A DNA stretch of 64,000 nucleotides from Sinohyriopsis cumingii (lineage: Eukaryota > Mollusca > Bivalvia > Unionida > Unionidae), in contig CM068835.1 in NCBI GenBank assembly GCA_028554795.2, positions 33,236,311 to 33,300,310 of the forward strand, read 5' to 3'. Positions 54,221 through 64,000 of the stretch are shown one piece after another (the first letter of the stretch is position 1; every line of letters begins with the position of its first letter). The position numbers were made by a program, and so were the translations under genes. The notes beneath the pieces were generated by a model, which had not been told where the DNA came from, made no database searches, and saw only the letters and a program-made list of their open reading frames with translations.

Positions 54221-54747
54221 TGATGTGAACATAATTGAATTTAATAAAACTTGTGTGTCAGAGTCATCATGAAGAAGCTGATGAATCTGACAGTGCTAGT
54301 TACAACAATCACTATCATTCATAAAGATGTAAAGATCTACAATGTCATTACCTCATCTAAAACATTTGGATGAAATTTGAAGATTGATAATTACTTATAT
54401 TGGCAGTGCAATGCATGGCACTTGGAGGCATATGAGTTGAGCAAGCTTATCACTATATAAGGATTTCTTATCACAACACAATGATTGATATAATTTGTAT
54501 CATACATGCGAGTCATTTTCTCAAAGACTTATCCAAAATTCTCAACTTGATAGTAATATTACAAATATGACAATAGTACATGCCACCAGATCTTGTTTAT
54601 AACTGAGTTAATATTTTTTAAAAAGAGCTTTAACCATTTTTGAATAACTTAGTCTTCCTTTCTTAGACTTTACATTTAAATGAAGATGAAAACATGTAAA
54701 TTTCCTCTCATTGTAGTTTGTCCTGTTGATGAGCCACAGTTGTTTAG

Positions 54748-54876
54748 TTATGGCTGCTGTTGGAAGCAACTGTACTGATAGTAACTGCACAGCTTTGGGT
54801 GAGATTTGTGACAGGGCATCAAATTCATGTATCTGCAGCATGGGATACACAGCTGTATCAACTATCTGTAAAGCAG
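54748..54876 (+). CDS. EGF-like exon 1 of a host gene
   Basis: A 129-bp exon with phase-1 borders on both sides: acceptor TTTAG before 54748, donor G|GTATAT after 54876. It encodes a Cys-rich module (NCTDSNCTALGEICDRASNS, then CICSMGYTAVSTICKA) with the spacing C-x4-C-x6-C-x7-C-x1-C-x11-C of EGF-like repeats. Such modules occur in secreted or membrane proteins with disulphide-bonded repeats. Neighbouring exons 57745-57861 and 59262-59360 have the same build. No first exon, signal peptide or last exon could be found in the window. An alternative acceptor 31 nt upstream (CATTGTAG) is possible. Confidence 0.65.
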
Positions 54877-57744
54877 GTATATTCTTAAAGAACTAAATAA
54901 AGCATGACTTATCTCATAGGGCTGAATGCAGTAGTTTTGCATTATAAGATAGAGCCAGTGTCACATGGTCTTTAGGATTATCACAATTCAACATGGACCC
55001 AGCTTGGTGGTATTATAGAAAAGAGGTAAGAATTACAGCTTTACATTGATGCCAGTGATATGACTGGTCCACAGATATTAAATAATACAGCAGAAAAAGT
55101 GGAATCTTTGGAACCAGATTCTTTTAAAGTTTATTATCTTGTTGGGAAACTGGATTGTGTGTCTCAGTCTTAGACTCCTCTCATCATTTCTAAAAGAGAC
55201 TGGTCCAGACATCAAACAGATATTATGAAAATTTGTAAACATATAGTATATAAGTGCTGTTTGAGGTTAAAGGTGTTCTGCAGGTGAATGGGCTCATTGG
55301 TGACCATCTGGTATTTTTAACCCTCTGTTTATGTGTGTGTGTGAACTAATCAAAACTGCCTATCTAACCAATATGTGATATGGAAGTCTCTTAGAATTAG
55401 ACTTGCATGGATTCATTCAGAAGTAATAAGGAGCTCTGTCATGAATTCCTATCTCTAAGATGAAAATAAAATAAACTTGAAGCCATGATGTGTTTATTAG
55501 GGAGAGCTAAAAATTAGTTCTTTCGACAGTTAACTTGTGAAGATTGAATGAATAATGATATAGTTTGCATCATGAAGTAGTATCTGTATTCTAGTGTCTG
55601 TCAAATAACCACATTTCATGCCAAACCTGAACCAGTCCAAAACAGTTACTGTGTATCTAACCAACTAGTTATGTACATGAAAGTCTTTCTGAATTAGACT
55701 CTTTTGAATACAGTCCAAAGTAACAAGGAAATTGTATTCATTACCTTCATCTCAGGTGAAAACTAAAATAATTTCCTGTCCTTGATAAGTTAAGTAAAGT
55801 ATGAATTTCAAGATGAATGGTAAGAATACTTTGAATGAAACTTGGGTAGAAAAGTCAGGGTTTTCAGTTGCTGAGAGTCTTAAAGTGATTATTTTCAGCA
55901 GTATAACTTTCCAATTGTTGGATTTCAGCCTGATGAGACACACGTCACTGACAAAACTTTAACTGAATTTCGTTTCCACCATTTAAACATCATATACAAA
56001 AGTTATTCCCCTTCAAGATAGGTAATTAAGATCCTAAATGTTTCTACCTACTCAAAATCATTTATTCTATGTAATGTTCTGGCTGACTATAACAGAAAAG
56101 TTGACCTGCCAAGCAAAATAGTTTCATCTTATCCCTGGCCGCAGCATACTTGTCTGTGACTCCCCCAAATTACACATCTTAAAATCATATTAAATTGAAT
56201 TGTGTCTTTATTCAGATCTAAAAATATTTAATATAAAGCAAATTCTTCCTTCAAATCCTTGTATCAACCATTGTCCAACAACTCTATAAACATTTTCCTT
56301 ACCCACTGGATAAGCAATGTTGATGTTCGTTGGCATCAGGAGCATGTCGACTTTATACATAATCTCTTTACACTTTTTATATTGTTCCTGTGTGCCACTT
56401 AATATGTCTAACCAGTATTGTAATAAGGTTTCTGCTGAAATAATTTTTTTGTCAGTCTTTCCTTCTTATCTCACCTTTGCCAAAGGATGGAAAGTTTTAA
56501 TCAAAGACTCAGAAGCTCCCAAGGACCCATTTTGAATCCCATTGTGCTAAAACACCTGTAAAAATATCCCACATATAAACCAGACTCTTCAGATTACAAC
56601 AGCAAGGTAATCAATTAATAGATTGCTGTGTATATGTGTTAACCTTAATCTGATTAACAAACCAATTGCACCATTAGACTGGTCACAATGATGGCTGGAA
56701 CAGTTCTGGTTCCCAGGAGACTGATTCTGACTGATTTCTGTAATGCATGGATAGAATGTGTAAAATTGTGTGTGTGTGTGTGTGATTTAGATTTTAACAT
56801 AGCTTTAACAATTTTCCAGTCCTATTGCTACAATGTCTACAGTGTGGCAGGTTATAGTGCTGTCTAGTACAGGGGCATATTGCCACAGACATGTAGGATC
56901 ATGTCCCACCCTGGAGTCTTGACATCATTCTGACCAGAGCTAACAACAACCTCTTAATACTGAGCACCAAACAAGGTAGCTGCTATCCCATTTTTATAAG
57001 TCTTTGGTATAACTTGGCAGGGGTTCAAACCCACAACATCCACATCAGAGGTGGATGCTTTAACCACTTGGGCCATTGGAGTGGTCCAAATGCATGAAAA
57101 GACTTTTTAATTCTTTTTACAGTTTAAAGAAAATCAGTTAGTTTTCCAAAGTGGAAGATTTCAGCAGATAAAATGGAATGTATGGTAGACAGACAAATAA
57201 ACTGCATTTTTTTATATTACGCCTGGCAGAGTCATATATATTCAAAGCAACATGAGCGCTAGATATAGACAGCCAAGGCAGCAACTGTTCTACTTTCACA
57301 GATTACATGCTTCACTTTCTGCATAAAGTTTACAGATTTCAAAAGAGGTATTATAAAATAGAGAATTTTCAAAAGGGTTAAATATTACAAATTTACTGGT
57401 CTCTAAAGAACTTGAAAATAAAATTCTGCATTTCATCAGCATGTTCAATGTTTTTTTTCAGGCAAATTTAAAATATTTTTGACATGTCCAGTGGGCACTT
57501 CATTTAGAATACCAGCCCAATCTGAAATTAGAGGGGTTTTGGGTGTCAGGCTATCAGGTTCTTTTAGCACTGGTCTTAAAAGTTTACAAATGTATGTATG
57601 ATACGTATATCTTCGCTTGTTTTTCAGAAAAAGTTTTGAAAGTTACATGTATATTTTTTTTGAGCCAACATGTTATGACTAAATCTTATATCTCTTTTTC
57701 TGTGATATGACTTCTATCTTAATATCTTAATTTATTTGTTACAG
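54877..57744 (+). other. Intron between EGF-like exons 1 and 2
   Basis: Holds the first copy of the tandem duplication (from about 55905), a short (TG)n and a SINE copy (56811-57087). No other exon recognised. Confidence 0.5.
56811..57087 (-). mobile_element. tRNA-derived SINE, copy 2
   Basis: Minus strand: A-box-like AGTGGTTAAAGCATCC, B-box-like GGGTTTGAACCCC, then the same body as copy 1 at 4.6-4.87 kb. The best-preserved B box of the three copies. Confidence 0.8.
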
Positions 57745-57861
57745 GTCTGAATTCAGTATGTACTGTGGATATTGACTGTAATGACACCTATGCAGCATGC
57801 AGTATTGGAATCTGTCAGTGTAAAGCAGGATACACAAACGTGACTGGAGCTTGTAAAGCTA
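57745..57861 (+). CDS. EGF-like exon 2 of a host gene
   Basis: A 117-bp exon (39 codons) with acceptor TTACAG and donor GTAAGAAT, phase 1 on both sides, so it can be added or skipped without frame change. It encodes LNSVCTVDIDCNDTYAAC followed by SIGICQCKAGYTNVTGACKA, an EGF-like module with six Cys. It lies inside tandem copy A. Borders are the clearest of the three exons. Confidence 0.75.
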
Positions 57862-58217
57862 GTAAGAATTCTTTCTACCCTGGATGAAGTAGAAATTGCT
57901 CAGACAGGCCATTAGACTGGTCACAATCAGCAGTATAACTTTCTGATTGTTTTATTTCAGCTTGATCAGACACACACTGACAAAACTTTAACTGAGTTTG
58001 ATTTCCAGCATTCTACTAAACATCGTTTACAAAAATTATGCCCCTTTACGTTGGGCAAGATCCTAAATATTTCTACTTAGCTACTCAGAATCATCTATTC
58101 TATGTTGTAATGTTCTGGCTGACTATAACAGAAAAGTTGACCTGCCAAGCAAATTACTTCCATCTTATCCCTGGCTGCAGTATATTTTTATATGACTCTC
58201 CCAAATTACACATCTTC

Positions 58218-58520
58218 GGAATGCACCTACCGGTAAATGTAATAGCTCAAGTAAAACAAAGATATCTCAAAGTTCAGTATCAAATATCTTTAGTATGAAT
58301 TTGAATTCAGTTCATAGTGTGGATACTGTAACTGTTGCCAAACAAAATGATCCTGGTACTCACATTCACACCCATGGTATTAATATACTGGCCAGGCCGG
58401 GGACTTTAGAAATATCATGGGCCTTGACTCAGATTTTATGTATCCAAAAAAGGCCACTTTTTACGGTTACTTGTCATACAACATTGCAATTGCTGCACTT
58501 AAAATACGAAAAGATATATT
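58218..58520. other. ~300-bp insertion specific to copy B
   Basis: Interrupts the block ...AATTACACATCTT|...AAAATCATATTAAATTGAA that is continuous in copy A (near 56180). It contains TTGAATTCAGTTCATAGTGTGGATACTG, resembling the first third of EGF exon 2 (58300-58327), so it may have come from another copy of that exon. Confidence 0.5.
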
Positions 58521-59116
58521 AAATAAAATCATATTAAATTGAACTCTGTATTTATTCAGTTCTCAGAATATTTCAAGTAAAGCAATGTCATCCCTCAAGT
58601 CCTCAGTATCATCCAATTGCTCTATAAACATCCTCCTTACCCACTGGATAAGCATAGATGATGTTTATTTGCATCAGAAATGTGTCTACTGCATACACTT
58701 TTCTTTACACTTTTTATGTTTTTTCTTTGTGCTGTTAACATGTTTTACCAATGTTATATTAAATATTTCTGCTGAAATAAATTTGTGGTCAGTGTTTCCT
58801 TTTTATCTCACCTTTGCCAAAGGTTGGAAATTTTTAATCAAACACTCTTCTCCATCAAGGAGCCACTTTGAATTCCTTTGTTGCTATAACACCTGTAAAA
58901 CATGTCCCACATTTAAACCAGACTCTTCAGATTACACAATTAGGTAATCTGCTAACAGCTTAATGCGTACATGTGTTAACCGTAATCTGATTGGTCAGGT
59001 TACAATGATTGCTGGAACAGTTCTGTTTCCCATTAGACTAATTCTGACTGCTTTCAGTAATGCATGGATAGAATGTGTAAACGTTTGTTTATGATTTCAA
59101 TTTTTAACATAGCTTT

Positions 59117-59250
59117 AACAATTTTCCAGTTATATCATTATGATGTCTGCACTGTGGCATTTTATAGTGATTTCTAGCAGTGTGGCATCTAGCTGCATAT
59201 ATATAGCATCATGTCACATTATCTTGATACCAGACCGACCAGTCCTAACA
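59117..59250 (-). mobile_element. tRNA-derived SINE, copy 3 (cut short)
   Basis: Only the body is kept (CTAGCA...ATAGCATCATGTCACATTATCTTG...GACCGACCAGTC). The tRNA-like head is gone and the sequence runs straight into the EGF-like coding segment. Confidence 0.7.
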
Positions 59251-59261
59251 CTGTAATATCA

Positions 59262-59360
59262 GTATTGACTGTCTTGACACCTATGCAGCATGCAGTGCTG
59301 GAAATCATACCTGTCAGTGTAAAACAGGATACACAAATGTGAATGGAAGTTGTAAAGCTG
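59262..59360 (+). pseudogene. EGF-like exon 3, 5' part lost
   Basis: Encodes DCLDTYAACSAGNHTCQCKT followed by GYTNVNGSCKA, nearly the same as exon 2, and keeps the donor G|GTAAGAATT. The 5' part with the acceptor and first Cys is missing: a truncated SINE body lies where the acceptor should be. Unless an unseen upstream acceptor is used, the exon cannot be spliced in. Confidence 0.6.
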
Positions 59361-60015
59361 GTAAGAATTCTTTATAACCTAAGTGACGTAGAAATTGCTC
59401 AGACAGGCCAGGTTGTTTCATTATGTTATCAGCTGGGGCATGCTGGACTGGACAATTGTGTTCAAAATTTCTCCTTTGTTAGTATTTTGGCATGATGAGA
59501 AGATTGGGACTCACTTGCCGAGATGTGAGTCTGGTCATTTTGTTTTTTTAAATGTTAGAATACATTTGTCAACAGCTGGTGTGTTACTGTATGTGCAAGT
59601 TATAAAATATGAAATATTCAACATAATCTATGTTCAAAACCTGCTGCATTGTTTTGTTTACGTTACATTAAATGGTAAGGTCAGTAATTGGAAACATTTC
59701 TCACTCCTCACTACTTCTGCTGTAAAGTTATCTGTTTCTGCCAATACCTCATTCAAGACTTTCTTTACAATTTCTTAATTTTCCAGGGCATCAAAACTGT
59801 TAAAAATAAAAATATGATGATTATAACACACCTTGTAATCATGCAGCTAATGTTGTAATGTTTAGTAGCAGAATGAGACACATTCCTAAACCAAGATTTA
59901 ATGCACATGAAGCACTTCCAAAACATTTGCAGGTCTAATCCTCAATTTGAACATATTGGTCTGAACCAGATTCATTCTTTGAACTTAAACAAAGTCTGAT
60001 TTAAAATCTGAATCT

Positions 60016-60280
60016 ATAATTGTTGTTGTTGTTGGGTTTAATGCCGTTTTTCAGCACACGATTAAGGCACACATGACGGCCAGTAATAATGGTGGAGGAA
60101 GAACCCCGGAAAACCCCAGAAAGAACCACCGACCCTCGAGAAGTTACTGACAAGCTTTCTCACATACCCATATTGGTTGAATCTTAGACTCAATTTGCCA
60201 CTGCAGACAGAGGTGAGATGGCAGAGATCCGTAACGAAGTGCGCTTTAGACCACTCGGCCACTCAGGGGCCCCCTAGAAT
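60016..60280 (-). mobile_element. tRNA-derived SINE with GTGGCCGAGTGGTCTAA head
   Basis: Minus strand begins GGGGCCCCTGAGTGGCCGAGTGGTCTAAAG (60277 downwards), a tRNA-Leu/Ser-like head with A box; the B box is weak. The body contains AACCCC/GGTGGAGGAAGAACCCCGG-type sequence and ends in GTTTAATGCCG and a (GTT)n-like tail near 60020. This layout is familiar from mollusc SINEs. Confidence 0.8.
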
Positions 60281-60824
60281 TATAAAAATAGAACATACAA
60301 AATGTTCTGCATTTTCCTACCTACCTTGCAGGGTAGGAGTTCATGCATTGTAACTTGATTATGGGTTAGAGAAAATTGTAAGTTATTCTATGAGCAAAGA
60401 CATATCACTTAAAAATATGTGTATCGCTAAATGATTCACAAGCGCTTAGAGACTTTGTAATATTTTCTATGTATGAACATTGATCACAGATCAGTTTAAA
60501 GCTTATGTTCAAGTAAATGGCTTTCAGTATTCCATATGGTCTGGAAAAAAACATGATGGTCAGACTAATATCAGAAAGAAAACAAATCTTTTCATCCATG
60601 CCAAAGGCAAAGCTCTGCTCTTGGCTGGCCAAAATTTTGTATTTGCCTGGAACAATAGTCTAACAAATAAATTACTGGCCTGGGTTATTTCATTTAACTT
60701 GCAAACATCAAATTTCCGAGTATTTCAACTAAAACATCTTTATTATTGAACCAAACTTTATGAGCAGCTGTGAAATTCATACTGTAATTCTTCTCATTGG
60801 TGGCAATATAGTAATGGGCAATCT

Positions 60825-61244
60825 TTGAAGGGCATTGAGGATGATTATGAAAGTTTGTTGTATGCCATCAGGTCCAAAAACGCAGAGTGTAAAATAATCA
60901 TCTCAGGTCTACTGCCAAGAAGGGATGCACTTATGACTCAACTAAATGACACCCTAAGAATGTTGTGTGAATATTTCCAAATACTCTTTGTTCCGCAATA
61001 CTGGACCTTCTTCAAAGACAATCGAGTGAACCAACAATTATAGCAGCGAGACCAAATCCACTTGTCCAACAGAGGTACTGCCATGCTCCTTAGGAATATA
61101 GACCAGTACATAAGACTTATACAAGGGGTTAGGCATGATTCAGACAACTGCTTGTATTGTGGAGAGCATGGTCATGTAACACAGCGGTGTCTGCATGGAA
61201 AACAGATTCGTTGCCATCTTTGTAATGAACTATATAGGACATAA
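60825..61244 (+). pseudogene. LINE ORF1 remnant: esterase-like domain and zinc knuckle
   Basis: Frame pieces show IEDDYESLLYAIRSKNAECK and KIIISGLLPRRD (SGNH hydrolase core), then DQIHLSNRGTAMLLRNID (the Asp-x-x-His block) and a C-x2-C-x4-H-x4-C knuckle. A stop after RVNQQL and a frameshift after the first knuckle break it. In CR1/L2 elements this protein binds RNA and carries the esterase fold. Confidence 0.7.
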
Positions 61245-61699
61245 GCAAAAGTTGTGCACATACCAAAAGGTAGAAGGCTATGATATACAGGCCTATGCAA
61301 CACATATCCAGCAACAAAATGCATTAGAATATGTGTATACTTTTCAATGTAATAATTATAATTCTATAAACAGGTTTCAGGTACTATCTGATTTGTATAC
61401 AAAGTGCAGCTTGTTAACATGTAAACAACTATGTGATACTGTTCAAGTTAGTTTTCCCTCTGAGGCCCCCGAAGTGTCTAATATGTCAATGTCTTCTTGT
61501 ATGTATGTAAATCAGTCTCATATTGAACATTGTCAAATATCCACTACATGTGGTCATGGTACAACAGATGGATCTTGTATGTTATCTTCTTCATATGATT
61601 TTGTAAATAATCAACTAGGCAATGTAAAGAATTCTGTCAAGTCTAAAAACAATACATTGCATACTGCCTTGTCTGAAGATCAATCCTCTGATCAAAATT

Positions 61700-62400
61700 G
61701 TCATGTCTTTGGCCTCCTGAAAAGAGGTCTGCAAGTAATCAACCTAAATATTCAACACATCCTCCCTAAACTGAAGGAGATAAAGTTAATATTACAGCAA
61801 ACTAGATCAGTCAGTATTATAGGTCTATGTGAAACCTTTCTTTCCGATGATACTGATGATTTGGCTCTCCAAATAGAGGGGTTCAGCTTTGAAAGAAAGA
61901 TAAGGAATCCATGGGGGGTGGGGCTATTCTTCTCTATGTAGACAGTTAGTTATAACAGATGCGTTGATCTAGAGACTATTGGGGTAGAGAGTATCTGGAT
62001 CGAAGTAACCCTTGCCCAATCAAATCCAATACTCTTATGTTCAGTTTACAGGCCACTTAGTTCCACAGCTGATTGGATCGATAGATTTGAGGTTCAAATT
62101 CAAAAAGCATTACTAAAGGAAGACTTAGAAATTATCATATTAGGTGATTTTAACATTGACTACATGAAAACTCCACCATTAACATAGATAAGTAGCTTTG
62201 AAACTTACAACTTTACTCAATTAATTAACACCCCAACTAGAGTAATGGATAAAAGTGCTACTATCATTGATCATGTCTATACTAATAAATCTGAAAACGT
62301 AAGTGAAATTAATGTGCCAGTGTATGCACTGAGTGACCACTACCCAGTCTGTATAACTAGACATGTTCTGAAATCATCTAAAAATGGCCAACACATTGAA
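61700..62400 (+). pseudogene. LINE ORF2 endonuclease remnant
   Basis: AP-endonuclease motifs in order: VINLNIQHI, GLCETFLSDD (Glu), SVYRPLS, ILGDFNIDY (Asp-x-Asn), and ALSDHYPV (Ser-Asp-His). Interrupted near 61.93 kb by a frame change and near 62.19 kb by a TAG stop. Confidence 0.75.
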
Positions 62401-63057
62401 ATACAATACAGGGACTTCAAACAGTTTGATGAGGAAATGTTCTTAAATGATTTAGTTTGCAAACCCTTCCAAACAGTCTGCACTATAGCTGATGTCAACA
62501 CTGCCTTGGACAAATGGTATCAGATGTTCAATGCAGCCTTAGACAAGTATGCCCCAATTAAAACAAGAAGGGTTAAACACCAAATTACACCCAAGTGGAT
62601 TACCCCTGACATCAATGAGGCTAGGCACCTAAGAGATAATTTCTACAAGAAAAAAGACATGAAAAGCTATAGAAAGTGGAGAAATAAAATTAAGCACCTG
62701 ATAGATAAGGCAAAAGAGAACTATTATAAACAGGCTACTGATGAAAATAAGAGTACCATTGTGGAAGCATCTAAAAGAGCTGAACCCATGCAAGAACAGT
62801 TGTCTTCCCGCTAGACTTAAGCAAAATGAAGATATAGCAACATCTGTACAAGATATTGTGGAAATGTTCAACAATTTCTTCATAAGCATCTCCAGTAGGA
62901 GTATTCAGAACCAGACTAACATCCCAATTGAACTTGATGCTCTTCTATTATTTATAAGAGCTAAAATTCCTGATGATAATTATTTTTCAGTAGCTAATGT
63001 TAGTGAAGCTGATGTATTTGATATGCTAATTAAGGTTAATATTAATAAATCCTCTGG

Positions 63058-63756
63058 ATGGATGGTATTGGTCCACGAATTCTTAAAATTGCTGCACCAG
63101 TAATAACAAAGTCACTAACGCATATCATAAATTTAAGTATAATGAGTGGTACTTTTCCAGAAACATTGAAATGTGCAAAGGTTACACCTATCTTTAAGAA
63201 AGGAGAAAAGGAGGATCCAGGAAATTACAGACCAATATCAATTCTACCTGTATTGTCAAAACTATTTGAAAAGCATGTAGCCATTCAGGTCTATAAATTT
63301 TTCGAAACATACTCTCTATTTCATAAAGCTCAATCAGGATTTAGAAAGTACCACTCGTGCCAAACAGAACTTACCAAATTAATTGATCTTTGGCTGAAGG
63401 AAATGGATAATGGACATATGACTGGGATTGTTTTCCTTCACTTCAAGAAAGCCTTTGATCTTGTTGATCATGAAATTCTGCTGCAAAAGTTGAACTGTTA
63501 CAGGTTTGACAATCCTTCTTTAAACTGGTTTAGATCATACCTAAACCAAAGGTCTCAACAAGTAAGCATTGTCAATATTAGCTCTCAAACTCGCACTATT
63601 CATTCAGGAGTCCCTCAAGGCTCAGTTTTGGGCCCTCTCCTCTTCCTTATCTATATCAATGATCTACCATTAAATAATGAATCCACAAATACAGATTTGT
63701 TTGCAGATGATACAACCTTGTATACATCTAGTTCGATACTGAAGTTATCTAAGTGA
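63058..63756 (+). pseudogene. LINE ORF2 reverse transcriptase remnant
   Basis: 232 codons are open here: FKKGEKEDPGNYRPISILPV (fingers), KAQSGFRKYHSCQTEL, MTGIVFLHFKKAFDLVDHEI (motif A; an Asp-containing FLDF/KAFD pattern with HFKKAFD here), SGVPQGSVLGPLLFLIYIND (motif B) and FADDTTLY (motif C, catalytic Asp pair). The preceding coding part is in another frame and the following part (NRMVINEGKTKCMIL, near 63.81 kb) in a third. Confidence 0.85.
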
Positions 63757-64000
63757 GATTAAACTCAGACCTTATTAGAGTCCAAAACTGGGCACAACAA
63801 AATAGGATGGTAATTAATGAAGGTAAAACAAAATGTATGATTTTGGGGACATCACAAAAGCTACACAAGTCAAGGAACCCAAAACTATCTCTTGCAATAA
63901 ATAATCATCCATTAGAAAATGTCAAACATGAAAGGCTTGTAGGTGTGTCTGTAGATATTAATTTATTATGGAATGACCATATTGATAAGCTTTGTAAAAC

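Larger units (their letters stand above)
55905..57910. repeat. Tandem duplication, copy A (contains EGF exon 2)
   Basis: Shares with copy B, in the same order, CAGCAGTATAACTTTC, a TTCTGGCTGACTATAACAGA block, the CCAGACTCTTCAGATTACA block, a SINE body and the EGF exon with its donor (AAGCT-GTAAGAATTCTTT). It has clearly diverged from copy B, so it is not recent. Confidence 0.82.
57927..59410. repeat. Tandem duplication, copy B
   Basis: Same order of blocks as copy A. Differences: an extra ~300-bp segment (about 58218-58520) absent from A, and loss of the stretch between the SINE body and the EGF exon. Confidence 0.8.
60760..64000 (+). mobile_element. CR1/L2-type LINE, decayed, runs off the window
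   Basis: In order: an SGNH/esterase-like ORF1 segment (VILLIGGN near 60.79 kb; DQIHLSNRGTAMLLRNID near 61.05 kb), CCHC knuckle CLYCGEHGHVTQRC and a second knuckle split by a frameshift (61.15-61.26 kb), an AP-type endonuclease (VINLNIQHILPKL; ILGDFNIDYM; ALSDHYPVCITRH) and a reverse transcriptase (FKKGEKEDPGNYRPISILPV; SGVPQGSVLGPLLFLIYIND; FADDTTLYTSS). Esterase plus FADD fits the CR1/L2 group. At least five frameshifts or stops interrupt it (for example near 61.23, 61.93, 62.19, 62.81, 63.06 and 63.75 kb). Confidence 0.85.

Noticed and set aside
57000-57087. tRNA gene (minus strand)
   Set aside because: tRNA-like head of a SINE; the body matches other copies in the window.
60205-60280. tRNA gene (minus strand)
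   Set aside because: A-box and head fit, but the B box is weak and the sequence continues into a SINE body.

Overview
The window looks like nuclear DNA of an invertebrate animal, most likely a mollusc. The host sequence is AT-rich. It carries many (CA)n, (TA)n, (GATA)n and (CT)n tracts, tRNA-derived SINEs of the kind common in molluscs, CR1/L2-like LINE pieces, Ty3/gypsy pieces and EGF-like exons with GT/AG splice sites. I see no rRNA, functional tRNA, CRISPR array or prokaryotic operon. The species call is inference.

Layout. 1-22.5 kb is mostly gene-free host DNA with a LINE fragment (8.1-9.2 kb, minus), one unassigned 289-codon frame (10.8-11.7 kb), a Ty3/gypsy fossil (15.2-16.1 kb, minus) and a 2.1-kb block bounded by short inverted repeats (17,176-19,297). 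22.5-28.7 and 44.9-46.3 kb are two parts of an old, heavily decayed Polinton/adintovirus-like element. It shows traces of an adenain-type protease, a fibre-like protein, a membrane protein and a packaging ATPase. A second, much younger Polinton sits inside it (28,684-44,914; 16.2 kb), with ~343-bp inverted termini about 99% alike and a perfect 6-bp target duplication AATAAA. 46.3-54.7 kb holds simple repeats, satellites and another Ty3/gypsy fossil. 54.7-59.4 kb holds EGF-like exons of a host gene, with a tandem duplication. 60.0-60.3 kb is a SINE. 60.8 kb to the window end is a decayed CR1/L2-type LINE running off the right edge.

The young Polinton carries, on the minus strand, major capsid, penton, a two-helix membrane protein, chromodomain integrase, a PY-like protein, two pX-like basic proteins, packaging ATPase, a tail-anchored protein and protein-primed DNA polymerase B. 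It also has a zinc-knuckle protein and several small coiled-coil or Arg-rich proteins. I recognise no protease gene. It is broken in about three places overall but otherwise largely open.

The most striking signal is at the 3' ends of its five small accessory genes. Each is followed by a close match to the animal replication-dependent histone mRNA 3' stem-loop (GGCCCTTTTCAGGGCC type), usually 24-28 nt after the stop. Four of these are followed, 13 nt further on, by a purine-rich GAAAAGA(A/G)A block like the histone downstream element that pairs with U7 snRNA, and the fifth, in the right terminal repeat, shares the same sequence. Three of the genes also share a nearly identical 36-bp promoter box. 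The element seems to have adopted the host's S-phase histone 3'-end pathway for a gene class. I know of no description of this in Polintons.
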